Positions 1 through 6,271 of a stretch of 6,382 bases of DNA are shown one piece after another. A program made the position numbers and the translations under genes. This DNA is from Deltaproteobacteria bacterium (GTDB lineage Bacteria > Desulfobacterota > DSM-4660 > Desulfatiglandales > Desulfatiglandaceae): assembly GCA_019313765.1 (NCBI GenBank), contig JAFDAP010000175.1, positions 1-6,382 of the forward strand. The letters run 5' to 3'. How positions within the stretch are numbered: position 1 is the stretch's first letter; every line of letters begins with the position of its first letter. Below the pieces are notes generated by a model, which saw only the letters and a program-made list of their open reading frames with translations, was not told the origin of the DNA and searched no databases.

Positions 1-16
1 CTTACCCGAACATACC

Positions 17-45
17 TTGACAAAGCCCTTCCGATGCTTAATTTC
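17..45 (+). promoter_or_regulatory. possible grpE-dnaK promoter
   Basis: A perfect consensus -35 hexamer TTGACA lies at 17-22. The -10 side is weak: TAATTT at 39-44 (16-bp spacer) matches TATAAT at three of six positions, and a TG dinucleotide at 35-36 could partly compensate. It does not match the sigma-32 heat-shock consensus, because no CCCAT-like -10 is present. The position, about 70-100 bases before the grpE start, is suitable. The real promoter may lie elsewhere or further upstream of the window. Confidence 0.3.
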
Positions 46-66
46 TCGTTTAAAGTATTAGAACGG

Positions 67-86
67 ACTATCAATTTATTGATAGT
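67..86. promoter_or_regulatory. 20-bp palindrome in the grpE leader, possible operator
   Basis: ACTATCAA (67-74) and TTGATAGT (79-86) are perfect 8-bp inverted arms around TTTA. The site lies 28 bases before the chosen grpE start and downstream of the possible promoter, where a dimeric repressor could block transcription or an RNA hairpin could affect translation. It is not the HrcA operator CIRCE, whose arms are TTAGCACTC and GAGTGCTAA with a 9-base spacer. It lacks a T-run, so it does not look like an intrinsic terminator for an upstream gene. The regulator is unknown. Confidence 0.4.
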
Positions 87-114
87 ATTGTCATAAAATG
101 TGGTTGGGATCAGT

Positions 115-714
115 ATGATGAAAGAGGAAATGGTAGAAATAAAGGTAAAAGATGATTCTCAAAATGAAGTGGATGAAAATCCTAAAAAAGGGGACAAACC
201 CGAAAGCCATGAAAAAAAAGACATCCCCTTAGAGAAGATGACGAAGGCACAATTGCTTGATAAAATTAAACAAATCCAGGAAACGGCGGATGAGAATTAT
301 GATCTTTATGTCCGGTCCCAGGCGGAAATGGATAATATGAAAAAAAGGTTCCAGAAAGAGAAACAGGATCTGATAAAATTTTCAAATGAATCTTTGGTAA
401 AGCAGTTGCTGCCTGTCATGGACAACCTGGAGCAGGCCATTTTACATTCACAGGATGAGGATTCGCTTCATGCCCTCAAAGAAGGAGTGGAACTGACGCT
501 GAAAGTGTTGACGGATACCCTGGAAAAGGCGGGAATGGAAGAGGTTAAGGCAGTGGGTGAACCCTTTGATCCCAATTGTCATGAGGCCATTTCAGAGCAG
601 GAAGATGACAGTGTGGGACCAAAAACAGTGCTTCAGGAACTTCAAAAGGGATATTTTCTCAACCAGAGGCTGATCCGACCTGCCATGGTTATTGTGAGCA
701 AAAATGCGGTTTAG
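115..714 (+). CDS. grpE: GrpE, nucleotide exchange factor of DnaK
   Basis: Cytoplasmic co-chaperone that works as a dimer and releases ADP from DnaK, letting the Hsp70 cycle continue. From the ATG at 115 the product is 199 residues, normal for GrpE (E. coli about 197). Residues 1-40 are charged and probably disordered. About 44-96 is a long charged helix typical of the GrpE dimer coiled coil, including an AEMDNMKKRFQKE stretch. The C-terminal beta domain carries the family signature FDPNCHEAI (151-159) and GYFLNQRLIRPAMVIVSK near the end. The start is uncertain: a GTG at 100 has no ribosome site, while GGGA at 106-109 suits ATG 115 or the adjacent ATG 118. dnaK follows 69 bases later in the same direction, so the two are probably co-transcribed. 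Confidence 0.96.
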   Translation: MMKEEMVEIKVKDDSQNEVDENPKKGDKPESHEKKDIPLEKMTKAQLLDKIKQIQETADENYDLYVRSQAEMDNMKKRFQKEKQDLIKFSNESLVKQLLPVMDNLEQAILHSQDEDSLHALKEGVELTLKVLTDTLEKAGMEEVKAVGEPFDPNCHEAISEQEDDSVGPKTVLQELQKGYFLNQRLIRPAMVIVSKNAV

Positions 715-716
715 AA

Positions 717-742
717 CGATAAAGGCCATTATCGGGCCTTTT
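717..742 (+). other. overlapping alternative hairpins between grpE and dnaK
   Basis: Two perfect hairpins share bases and cannot form together. The first pairs CGATAA (717-722) with TTATCG (729-734) around a 6-base loop. The second pairs AAAGGCC (721-727) with GGCCTTT (735-741) around a 7-base loop and ends in TTTT (739-742). The second resembles a weak intrinsic terminator or processing stem, which could set the grpE to dnaK transcript ratio. The U-run is short, so full termination is unlikely and dnaK is probably still read from the grpE promoter. Confidence 0.45.
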
Positions 743-769
743 GGAATTGAAAAAAAGAGTTGTGGAGTT

Positions 770-776
770 AAGGAGG
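770..776 (+). promoter_or_regulatory. strong ribosome binding site of dnaK
   Basis: AAGGAGG is a near-perfect anti-16S match. It ends four bases before ATG 781 and seven before ATG 784. The 7-base spacing, with the usual DnaK N-terminus MGK-x-IGIDLGTTNS, favours the second ATG. It is much stronger than the site of grpE, consistent with the higher DnaK level expected in cells. Confidence 0.8.
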
Positions 777-783
777 AAAAATG

Positions 784-2694
784 ATGGGAAAATTAATAGG
801 CATTGATTTAGGGACGACTAATTCATGTGTCGCTGTCATGGAGGGGAGCGATCCGGTAGTGATTGCCAATAAGGAAGGAACCAGGACAACCCCTTCCATG
901 GTTGCCTTTACTGATAGTGGAGAGAGGTTGGTGGGACAGACCGCTAAAAGGCAGGCAGTGACCAACCCTGAAAATACGGTCTTTGCTGTCAAAAGAATGA
1001 TCGGTCGAAAGTTTGATTCGGCTGAAGTGCAAAATGATATTAATGTTCTCCCCTATAAGATCAGCAAGGCGCCCAACAGCGACGCTCAGCTTTCCATCAG
1101 GGGCAAGGATTACAGCCCGGCGGAAGTTTCCGCCATGATACTCACCAAGATGAAGGAGACGGCAGAAGATTATTTGGGAGAGAAGGTAACGGAGGCCGTA
1201 ATCACGGTCCCCGCGTATTTTAACGACAGCCAGAGGCAGGCCACCAAAGATGCAGGACGTATTGCCGGATTGACTGTCGAGCGGATAATTAATGAGCCTA
1301 CTGCCGCATCCCTTGCCTTTGGCATGGACAAAAAGGGAGACCAAAAGATTGCTGTCTTTGACTTGGGCGGCGGGACCTTTGACATATCAATCCTGGAAAT
1401 CGGTGAAGGGGTTTTTGAGGTCAAATCAACACACGGGGATACGCACCTGGGTGGTGAGGACTTTGACCTCCGGATCATTGAATATCTGGCTGATGAATTC
1501 AAGAAAGACCAGGGCATTGATCTCCGCAATGACAAAATGGCCCTTCAGAGGCTGAAAGAGGGTGCTGAAAAGGCCAAGGTTGAGCTGTCGGGTTCCATGG
1601 AGACGGACGTCAATCTTCCATTTATTACGGCAGATGCCAGTGGTCCCAAACACCTGAACATCAAATTGACCCGCGCTAAGTTAGAGGCATTGGTGGATGA
1701 CCTGGTGGAAAAGATTGTGGGTCCTTGCAATACGGCGCTCAATGATTCAGGTCTTAAAGCCGGTGAGATTGATGAGGTAATTCTCGTTGGCGGGATGACC
1801 CGGATGCCCATGGTCCAGGAAAAGGTGAAGGAGATTTTTGGCAAGGAGCCAAACAAAGGTGTTAATCCCGATGAAGTGGTGGCCGTCGGTGCAGCCATTC
1901 AAGGCGGAGTACTAAAGGGTGATGTCAAGGATGTGCTACTTTTGGATGTGACACCCTTATCATTGGGCATTGAAACCTTGGGTGGCGTGTTTACAAAGCT
2001 GATAGAAAAGAACACAACCATTCCTACCAAGAAGAGCCAGATTTTTTCAACGGCAGCCGACAACCAGCCAGCAGTCGAGATTCATGTGCTCCAGGGAGAA
2101 CGGGAGATGGCCGGTTACAACAAGACGCTCGGCAGGTTCCAGTTGATTGGTATTCCTCCTGCTCCGCGCGGTATGCCGCAGGTTGAGGTGACCTTTGATA
2201 TCGACGCCAACGGGATCGTCAATGTCTCTGCCAAAGACATGGGGACGGGAAAGGAACAGTCCATTAAGATTACAGCTTCAAGCGGCTTGAGCGAGGAGGA
2301 GATTGAACAACTTGTCAAAGAGGCGGAACTGCATGCCGATGAAGACAAGAAGAAGAGGGAGCTTATCGATGCGCGCAATATGGCCGATTCCTTGATCTAT
2401 TCAACGGAAAAGTCTATTAAGGAGGCAGGAGACAAAGTAGATGATGCCACAAAAGCAAACATCGACCAGGCCGTTGAGAACCTGAAAAAGGCCATGGAAG
2501 GGGATAATACCGAGGAAATAAAAAGATTGACCGAGGAGTTGACCCAGGCATCCCATAAGGTGGCAGAGGCCATGTATGCTCAGGCCAGCCAGCAGCAGGC
2601 CCAGCCCGGGGCCGCACCCGGCGCTGAATCGGCCGCCGGGGCTTCACAGGACGATGAGGTCGTGGATGCCGATTTCGAAGAAATTAAGAAGTGA
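784..2694 (+). CDS. dnaK: DnaK, Hsp70 chaperone
   Basis: ATP-dependent cytoplasmic chaperone that binds exposed hydrophobic segments, assisted by DnaJ and GrpE. From ATG 784 it has 636 residues (637 from ATG 781), matching E. coli DnaK (638). The nucleotide-binding domain spans about 1-380 with all three Hsp70 signatures: IDLGTTNS (7-14), FDLGGGTFD (192-200, including the threonine matching E. coli T199) and VILVGGMTR (332-340). The interdomain linker DVLLLDV is at 383-389. The beta-sandwich substrate domain follows, then the helical lid from about 505. The C-terminus is a flexible Q/A/G-rich stretch ending in DDEVVDADFEEIKK, the usual bacterial acidic tail. The gene is intact, preceded by grpE and a strong ribosome site. 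dnaJ does not follow; a lipoprotein gene comes next after 99 bases. Confidence 0.99.
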   Translation: MGKLIGIDLGTTNSCVAVMEGSDPVVIANKEGTRTTPSMVAFTDSGERLVGQTAKRQAVTNPENTVFAVKRMIGRKFDSAEVQNDINVLPYKISKAPNSDAQLSIRGKDYSPAEVSAMILTKMKETAEDYLGEKVTEAVITVPAYFNDSQRQATKDAGRIAGLTVERIINEPTAASLAFGMDKKGDQKIAVFDLGGGTFDISILEIGEGVFEVKSTHGDTHLGGEDFDLRIIEYLADEFKKDQGIDLRNDKMALQRLKEGAEKAKVELSGSMETDVNLPFITADASGPKHLNIKLTRAKLEALVDDLVEKIVGPCNTALNDSGLKAGEIDEVILVGGMTRMPMVQEKVKEIFGKEPNKGVNPDEVVAVGAAIQGGVLKGDVKDVLLLDVTPLSLGIETLGGVFTKLIEKNTTIPTKKSQIFSTAADNQPAVEIHVLQGEREMAGYNKTLGRFQLIGIPPAPRGMPQVEVTFDIDANGIVNVSAKDMGTGKEQSIKITASSGLSEEEIEQLVKEAELHADEDKKKRELIDARNMADSLIYSTEKSIKEAGDKVDDATKANIDQAVENLKKAMEGDNTEEIKRLTEELTQASHKVAEAMYAQASQQQAQPGAAPGAESAAGASQDDEVVDADFEEIKK

Positions 2695-2793
2695 TAAGGA
2701 AATGCGAGGGATCTCACTTTGATAGAGTACCTTTGAGAAACAGGTCAATTTTAACCAATATAGCTAGCTTTAACCCTGATTTATTGAGAATTT

Positions 2794-4794
2794 ATGAAGG
2801 GTATTTCATTATTGAGTAAGATATCTTTTCCAGGGTCTCTTATTAAATATTGCCGTTGGAAAAAGGCTGTTCCCGTATTGATAGTGGGGATGGCCTTTTT
2901 TATTTCGGGCTGCCAGGCAATTGTTCCGGTTAAAAAGGGGGTTGTAGAGGATGCGCCGGCGAAGCAGTTTGCCCTGGCCGAGAAATTTCGTCAGAGGGGG
3001 GAGTTTGACAGGGCATTAGAGGCGTACGGTGCTTATGTTGAGAAATACCCGAGCCATGAAAATGCAGTATTAGCGTTTGACCGGATGGCAGAGGTATATT
3101 CAAAAAAAGGGCAATTTAAAAAGGCCCTGAATCGTTACAGAAAAATTTCAGGGACATACCCGGATTATACAAAGTTATCTGCTGTGCACTATCATATCGC
3201 AAGACTCCTGTACGTCTTGCATGAGTACAGGCATTCTGTGGACGAGTCGTTCAAATGGCTTGAAAAATACCATAAGGATCCCTTGGTGGGAGATGTCCTG
3301 GTTCTCTTGGGTGATGCTTTCAAGGCGCTTGGTAATAACGTTCAGGCCTTTAACTGGTGGATCAAGGCAAAAGAGACCTGGCGCGGTGATCTTAAAACAG
3401 AAACTGAACTCAAATCCAGATTAGAGGAATTGATAAATGTCAGCGGCATGGAGGCGCTTGAGGAAATGGCGCAATATGCTTCCGGGAGTGAGTATGCCCC
3501 GGAAATCCATTACAGGATGGCCACGTTTTTTTTGGAACAGAATGACCTGGAAAGGGCCAAAACGGCGGCCATGGCATTAGTGCGATCCACTCAGGAACAG
3601 TCATGGATCGACCTTGGAAAACAGCTTCTGGAAAGGATGGAGGAAGAGTTGTCCGTGAGACCCGGAGTCGTGGGCTGTTTGTTGCCTCTGACCGGCCGGT
3701 TCGGTATTTACGGCGAGGAGGTTCTTAACGGAATTCAGATCGGAACCGGAATGTTCGGTGAAACGGGAGATGGCCCTGACCTGGAGTTAGTTATCAAAGA
3801 TACAAAAGGCAAGCCCGAACCCGCGTTAGCAGGTCTCGAAGACCTGGTTCATAACGAAAAGGTGATGGCCATTATTGGTCCTCTTTCCAGCAGGACCGCA
3901 GTGGCCGTGGCAGAAAGGGCCCAGGGCCTGGGTGTTCCGATAATCACCCTTACTCAGAGGGAGGGCATCACTGAAACCGGGGATATGGTGTTTCGCAATT
4001 TTTTGACCCCTTCAAAAGAGGTGAAACGGCTTCTTGATCCCGAGATTTTTGAAATGGGCATAAAGCGATTTGCCATCCTGTACCCGGATAATTCCTATGG
4101 CCGTTTTTTTATGAACCTCTTCTGGGACAGATTGGAGGAGATGGGCGGAACAGTAGCAGCGGTGGAGTCCTATGATCCGGACACGACCGATTTTGCCGAT
4201 CAGATCAAGAAAATGACGGGCCGTTACTATCCGAGGCCCTATCCCCTGGTCCGTAAGCTTATTGAGATGCGGACCCCGGAGGAAGAAGAGAGCAGATTAT
4301 ATCCGGAGGAACCTGAACCCATTATTGAGTTTGACGCAATTTTCATACCGGATAATTTCCAGAGAGTTGCCATGATTGCTCCGCAGTTGGTCTATCATGA
4401 TGTATTAGATATCCTGTTGATGGGTACAAGCCTCTGGCAGTCTCCTGAACTGATAGAGACTGCCGGGGATTATGTGCAGGGCGCGATTTTTCCTTCCGGT
4501 TTCTTTGAAAGCTCAGGGGAATCCTGTGTCAGTGCCTTTTCAGAGGACTATTTGATGGATTTTGACGCTATGCCCGGGATTTTGGCTGCCACCGGCTATG
4601 ATACGATAACCCTTTTGAAGCACATGATGGCAGTTAAGCACGTTAGGACGAGAGAGGAACTTAAGGAAGCGCTCCTTGAGTGCCGGGATTTTCCGGGCCT
4701 TACCGGAAATGTTGTTTTTGATCCCGAGGGAGAGGTGGAAAAGGAACCGTTTTTATTGACTATTTCCGGCAGGCGCATGGTTGTTTACCGTTAA
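2794..4794 (+). CDS. LpoA-like lipoprotein: TPR repeats plus periplasmic-binding fold
   Basis: The 666-residue protein begins with an n-region carrying RWKK (21-24), a hydrophobic stretch (25-38) and the lipobox ISGC, giving lipidated Cys40. The next residue is Gln, not Asp, which in the E. coli sorting rule means outer membrane. Residues about 57-198 form helical TPR-type repeats (for example GEFDRALEAYGAYVEKYP, 69-86). From about 290 a type I periplasmic-binding fold (Leu/Ile/Val-binding-like) begins with GCLLPLTGRFGIYG (294-307), continues with IIGPLSSRTAVAVAE (360-374) and FAILYPDNSYG (426-436), and ends with FDPEGEVEKEPFLLTI. Lipoprotein, TPR and binding fold in this order is the architecture of LpoA, the outer-membrane activator of penicillin-binding protein PBP1A. 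A branched-chain amino-acid-type receptor is the alternative, but no transporter genes are nearby. A Glu/Pro-rich insert sits at 494-512. The ribosome site is weak (GAGA at 2786-2789). Confidence 0.8.
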   Translation: MKGISLLSKISFPGSLIKYCRWKKAVPVLIVGMAFFISGCQAIVPVKKGVVEDAPAKQFALAEKFRQRGEFDRALEAYGAYVEKYPSHENAVLAFDRMAEVYSKKGQFKKALNRYRKISGTYPDYTKLSAVHYHIARLLYVLHEYRHSVDESFKWLEKYHKDPLVGDVLVLLGDAFKALGNNVQAFNWWIKAKETWRGDLKTETELKSRLEELINVSGMEALEEMAQYASGSEYAPEIHYRMATFFLEQNDLERAKTAAMALVRSTQEQSWIDLGKQLLERMEEELSVRPGVVGCLLPLTGRFGIYGEEVLNGIQIGTGMFGETGDGPDLELVIKDTKGKPEPALAGLEDLVHNEKVMAIIGPLSSRTAVAVAERAQGLGVPIITLTQREGITETGDMVFRNFLTPSKEVKRLLDPEIFEMGIKRFAILYPDNSYGRFFMNLFWDRLEEMGGTVAAVESYDPDTTDFADQIKKMTGRYYPRPYPLVRKLIEMRTPEEEESRLYPEEPEPIIEFDAIFIPDNFQRVAMIAPQLVYHDVLDILLMGTSLWQSPELIETAGDYVQGAIFPSGFFESSGESCVSAFSEDYLMDFDAMPGILAATGYDTITLLKHMMAVKHVRTREELKEALLECRDFPGLTGNVVFDPEGEVEKEPFLLTISGRRMVVYR

Positions 4795-4796
4795 CC

Positions 4797-5036
4797 CCGA
4801 GGTTGAAGATGTGGTATCTATTCACGGAGTAGTTGATTTGGTGAAAATCACAAATAGCAAATCCCAAATAACAAATGGTTCGACAGACTCACCATCCTGA
4901 GCGAAGTCGAAGGACAAATCCCAATGACCAAAATTCTAAAATCCAAATAATGTCTTGTCGTGTAAGGTTTTGGTCATTGGATATTGGAATTTGAGATTTA
5001 TTTTCCGTGAACGGTTACAATACGTGCAATGTCAGG
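4797..5036. repeat. 240-bp MITE-like element between convergent genes
   Basis: The span is bounded by a 7-bp direct repeat, GTTAACC, at 4790-4796 and 5037-5043. Its two ends are imperfect inverted repeats of about 32 bases (roughly 22 matches by eye with one gap), with a perfect core TTCACGGA (4821-4828) and TCCGTGAA (5004-5011). The cores sit 24 and 25 bases from the respective ends. Further inside, 4845-4855 pairs with 4989-4999 (10 of 11), and CCAATGACCAAAA (4921-4933) pairs perfectly with 4968-4980, so the whole can fold into one long hairpin. It has no coding potential. I recall similar AAATCC/ACAAAT-rich repeats from environmental Deltaproteobacteria. It could serve as a two-way terminator. 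Confidence 0.6.
4877..4913. repeat. 37-bp palindromic repeat nested in the larger element
   Basis: The segment contains outer arms TTCGAC (4879-4884) and GTCGAA (4906-4911) and inner arms CTCA (4888-4891) and TGAG (4898-4901) around CCATCC. It closely resembles a short dispersed intergenic repeat that I recall from many environmental bacteria, with a TTCGACAGGCTCA core. It is flanked by ACAAAT on both sides (4871-4876 and 4914-4919). Removing one flank and the insert restores a continuous run of the surrounding element. Confidence 0.6.
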
Positions 5037-5044
5037 GTTAACCT

Positions 5045-5845
5045 CTAAGGGGTTTCATCCTCAACCATTTTATCCTCTGTCTCCTCTGTCTCCTCGTCTA
5101 CCTCTTTTGCTTCCTCTTCCTCCTCTTTTTTCTTGCGGGCAAGCAGTGAAACCAGTATGCCGATTTCATAAAGGATGATCAGGGGACCGGCCATCATGCA
5201 CTGGGTGATCACGTCCGGGGGAGTGAGTATGGCGGCTAAGACAAATGTCAGAAGCATGGCGTATTTGCGTTTTTTTCTTAGAAGCTCAGGGGTTACGATC
5301 CTCATTTTTGTAAGGAAAAAAATCACGACCGGAAGCTCAAACACAAGACCGAACGCAAAGAGCAACTTAAGGGCAAATGAGAAATACTGCTTAACTGAAG
5401 GAAGAGCCTTTACATATTCATTGGAAAATCCAATGAAAAATTTGAACCCGAAAGGAAATACCACAAAGTAGCCGAAGAGTGCCCCTCCCACGAAAAGGAT
5501 GGTGGAGGCTGTGACGAAAGGAATGGCATATCGTTTTTCTTTTCGGTAGAGTCCGGGGGCCACGAACATCCACAGTTCATAAAAGATAAGGGGGGCCGCG
5601 GCTAAGATACCGGTAATAAAGGCCACCTTGAGATATGCAAAAAACATCTCGGGCAGGTTGGTGAAAATGAGCTGATCCCCTTCCGGCATAACGGCCTTGA
5701 GGGGTGCGATCAATATCTGGAAAAGCCTTTCGGCAAAAAAATAGGCAATGGCAAAACCTACCCCGACAGCAATGGCACACCGGACAAGTCTCTTGCGCAA
5801 TTCCTCTAAATGACCTAAAAAAGGCTGTTTGTCGTCGCTATCCAT
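5045..5845 (-). CDS. tatC: TatC, twin-arginine translocase core subunit
   Basis: Inner-membrane protein with six helices that recognises the twin-arginine signal peptide and, with TatB, forms the receptor for export of folded proteins. It has 266 residues (E. coli 258). Key positions fall at the same numbers as in E. coli: HLEELRKRL at 12-20 with E15 and R17, P85, F94, E103 in the first periplasmic-to-cytoplasmic region (LYRKEKR), E170 in FELP, and D211 in TPPD. It is complete. The last ~29 residues (238-266) form a very acidic tail after a KKK stop-transfer, longer than usual; part is encoded by 9-bp tandem repeats. The start ATG overlaps the end of tatB by 8 bp, so translation is probably coupled; GGGAG lies about ten bases before it. 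It converges on the lipoprotein gene. Confidence 0.98.
   Translation of the reverse strand: MDSDDKQPFLGHLEELRKRLVRCAIAVGVGFAIAYFFAERLFQILIAPLKAVMPEGDQLIFTNLPEMFFAYLKVAFITGILAAAPLIFYELWMFVAPGLYRKEKRYAIPFVTASTILFVGGALFGYFVVFPFGFKFFIGFSNEYVKALPSVKQYFSFALKLLFAFGLVFELPVVIFFLTKMRIVTPELLRKKRKYAMLLTFVLAAILTPPDVITQCMMAGPLIILYEIGILVSLLARKKKEEEEEAKEVDEETEETEDKMVEDETP
5074..5100 (-). repeat. 9-bp tandem repeat in the tatC tail
   Basis: On the + strand the unit CCTCTGTCT occurs twice in a row (5074-5082, 5083-5091), followed by a diverged third copy, CCTCGTCTA (5092-5100). On the coding strand these give the Glu/Thr/Asp run of the TatC C-terminus. The repeat keeps the reading frame, so a change in copy number would only lengthen or shorten the acidic tail. 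Confidence 0.75.
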
Positions 5846-6218
5846 CCCCGTTTTTCTCCCTGGCCGTGTCTGCGTCGCTTAATCTTTTTTGATCCTCCTG
5901 GGACTCGCTTTTGGTTTTTTCATAGTCATCCAACATGTCGTCGAAGTCCTCATATTTCGGCTTTTCGTCTTCCGTGGATTCGGGTGGTTCCAGTTCCGGG
6001 GGCTTATCAAGGCCGCTTATGGAATCCACCAGGTCTTCTTTCGCCTCCTTGAATTCTTCTTCCACATCCAGGCTTTCCTTGATATCCTGGGCGGCCTTTT
6101 TGAATTCATTCATGCCCTTGCCAAGGGCCTTGGCCAAATCGGGAAGTTTGCTCGGGCCTATGACGATCAAGGCGATAACCAAGATAATAATCAATTCCGG
6201 CATGCCTATGCCAAACAT
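5838..6218 (-). CDS. tatB: TatA/B-family translocase subunit, most like TatB
   Basis: Single-span inner-membrane subunit of the Tat system that pairs with TatC in the signal-peptide receptor. The 126-residue product has a short periplasmic N-terminus, one transmembrane helix (about 7-21), the hinge and an amphipathic helix (about 24-45). Residues E8, G21, P22, L25 and P26 coincide with the TatB residues of E. coli (GP-x-x-LP hinge), and the length exceeds typical TatA, so TatB is favoured. In this phylum one protein may also fill the TatA role, and automatic annotation may call it TatA/TatE. Residues ~50-126 are acidic, rich in Glu, Asp, Pro and Lys, and likely disordered. A strong ribosome site (GAGGAGG, complement of 6224-6230) precedes the ATG. 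The TAG stop lies inside the start of tatC. Confidence 0.9.
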   Translation of the reverse strand: MFGIGMPELIIILVIALIVIGPSKLPDLAKALGKGMNEFKKAAQDIKESLDVEEEFKEAKEDLVDSISGLDKPPELEPPESTEDEKPKYEDFDDMLDDYEKTKSESQEDQKRLSDADTAREKNGDG

Positions 6219-6223
6219 TTTGT

Positions 6224-6230
6224 CCTCCTC
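6224..6230 (-). promoter_or_regulatory. ribosome binding site of tatB
   Basis: The coding strand reads GAGGAGG five bases before the ATG at 6218, a strong Shine-Dalgarno match. It fixes the start and supports 6216-6218 over any internal methionine. Confidence 0.75.
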
Positions 6231-6271
6231 TAATAAAATCGTATCTGCTCAATATTTGGGGGAACTCAAAT

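Noticed and set aside
1..96. Reading frame open from base 1 to a TAA at 94-96, possibly the end of an upstream gene such as hrcA
   Set aside because: Only 31 codons are visible, and the translation does not resemble the HrcA C-terminus or any family I recognise. An open frame this short is likely by chance.
823..1344. 173-codon open frame on the - strand inside dnaK
   Set aside because: It is antisense to the conserved nucleotide-binding domain, has no ribosome site or recognisable domain, and long antisense frames are common in codon-biased dnaK genes.
1545..1898. 117-codon antisense open frame in dnaK
   Set aside because: Ser/Thr/Pro-rich shadow of the DnaK codons; no independent support.
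2719..2764. Possible promoter before the lipoprotein gene (TTGATA or TTGAGA with TATAGC)
   Set aside because: No pair has both good hexamers and a 16-18 bp spacer; TTGAGA to TATAGC is 20 bp.
4795..5044. CRISPR array in the repeat-rich convergent gap
   Set aside because: The CAAAT-like motifs are irregular and short, without uniform repeats and spacers; inverted-repeat organisation explains them better.
6239..6270. Possible tatB promoter on the - strand (TTGAGT with AGATAC 17 bases later)
   Set aside because: The -10 match is poor, and several alternative TTGAG motifs exist; not strong enough to annotate.
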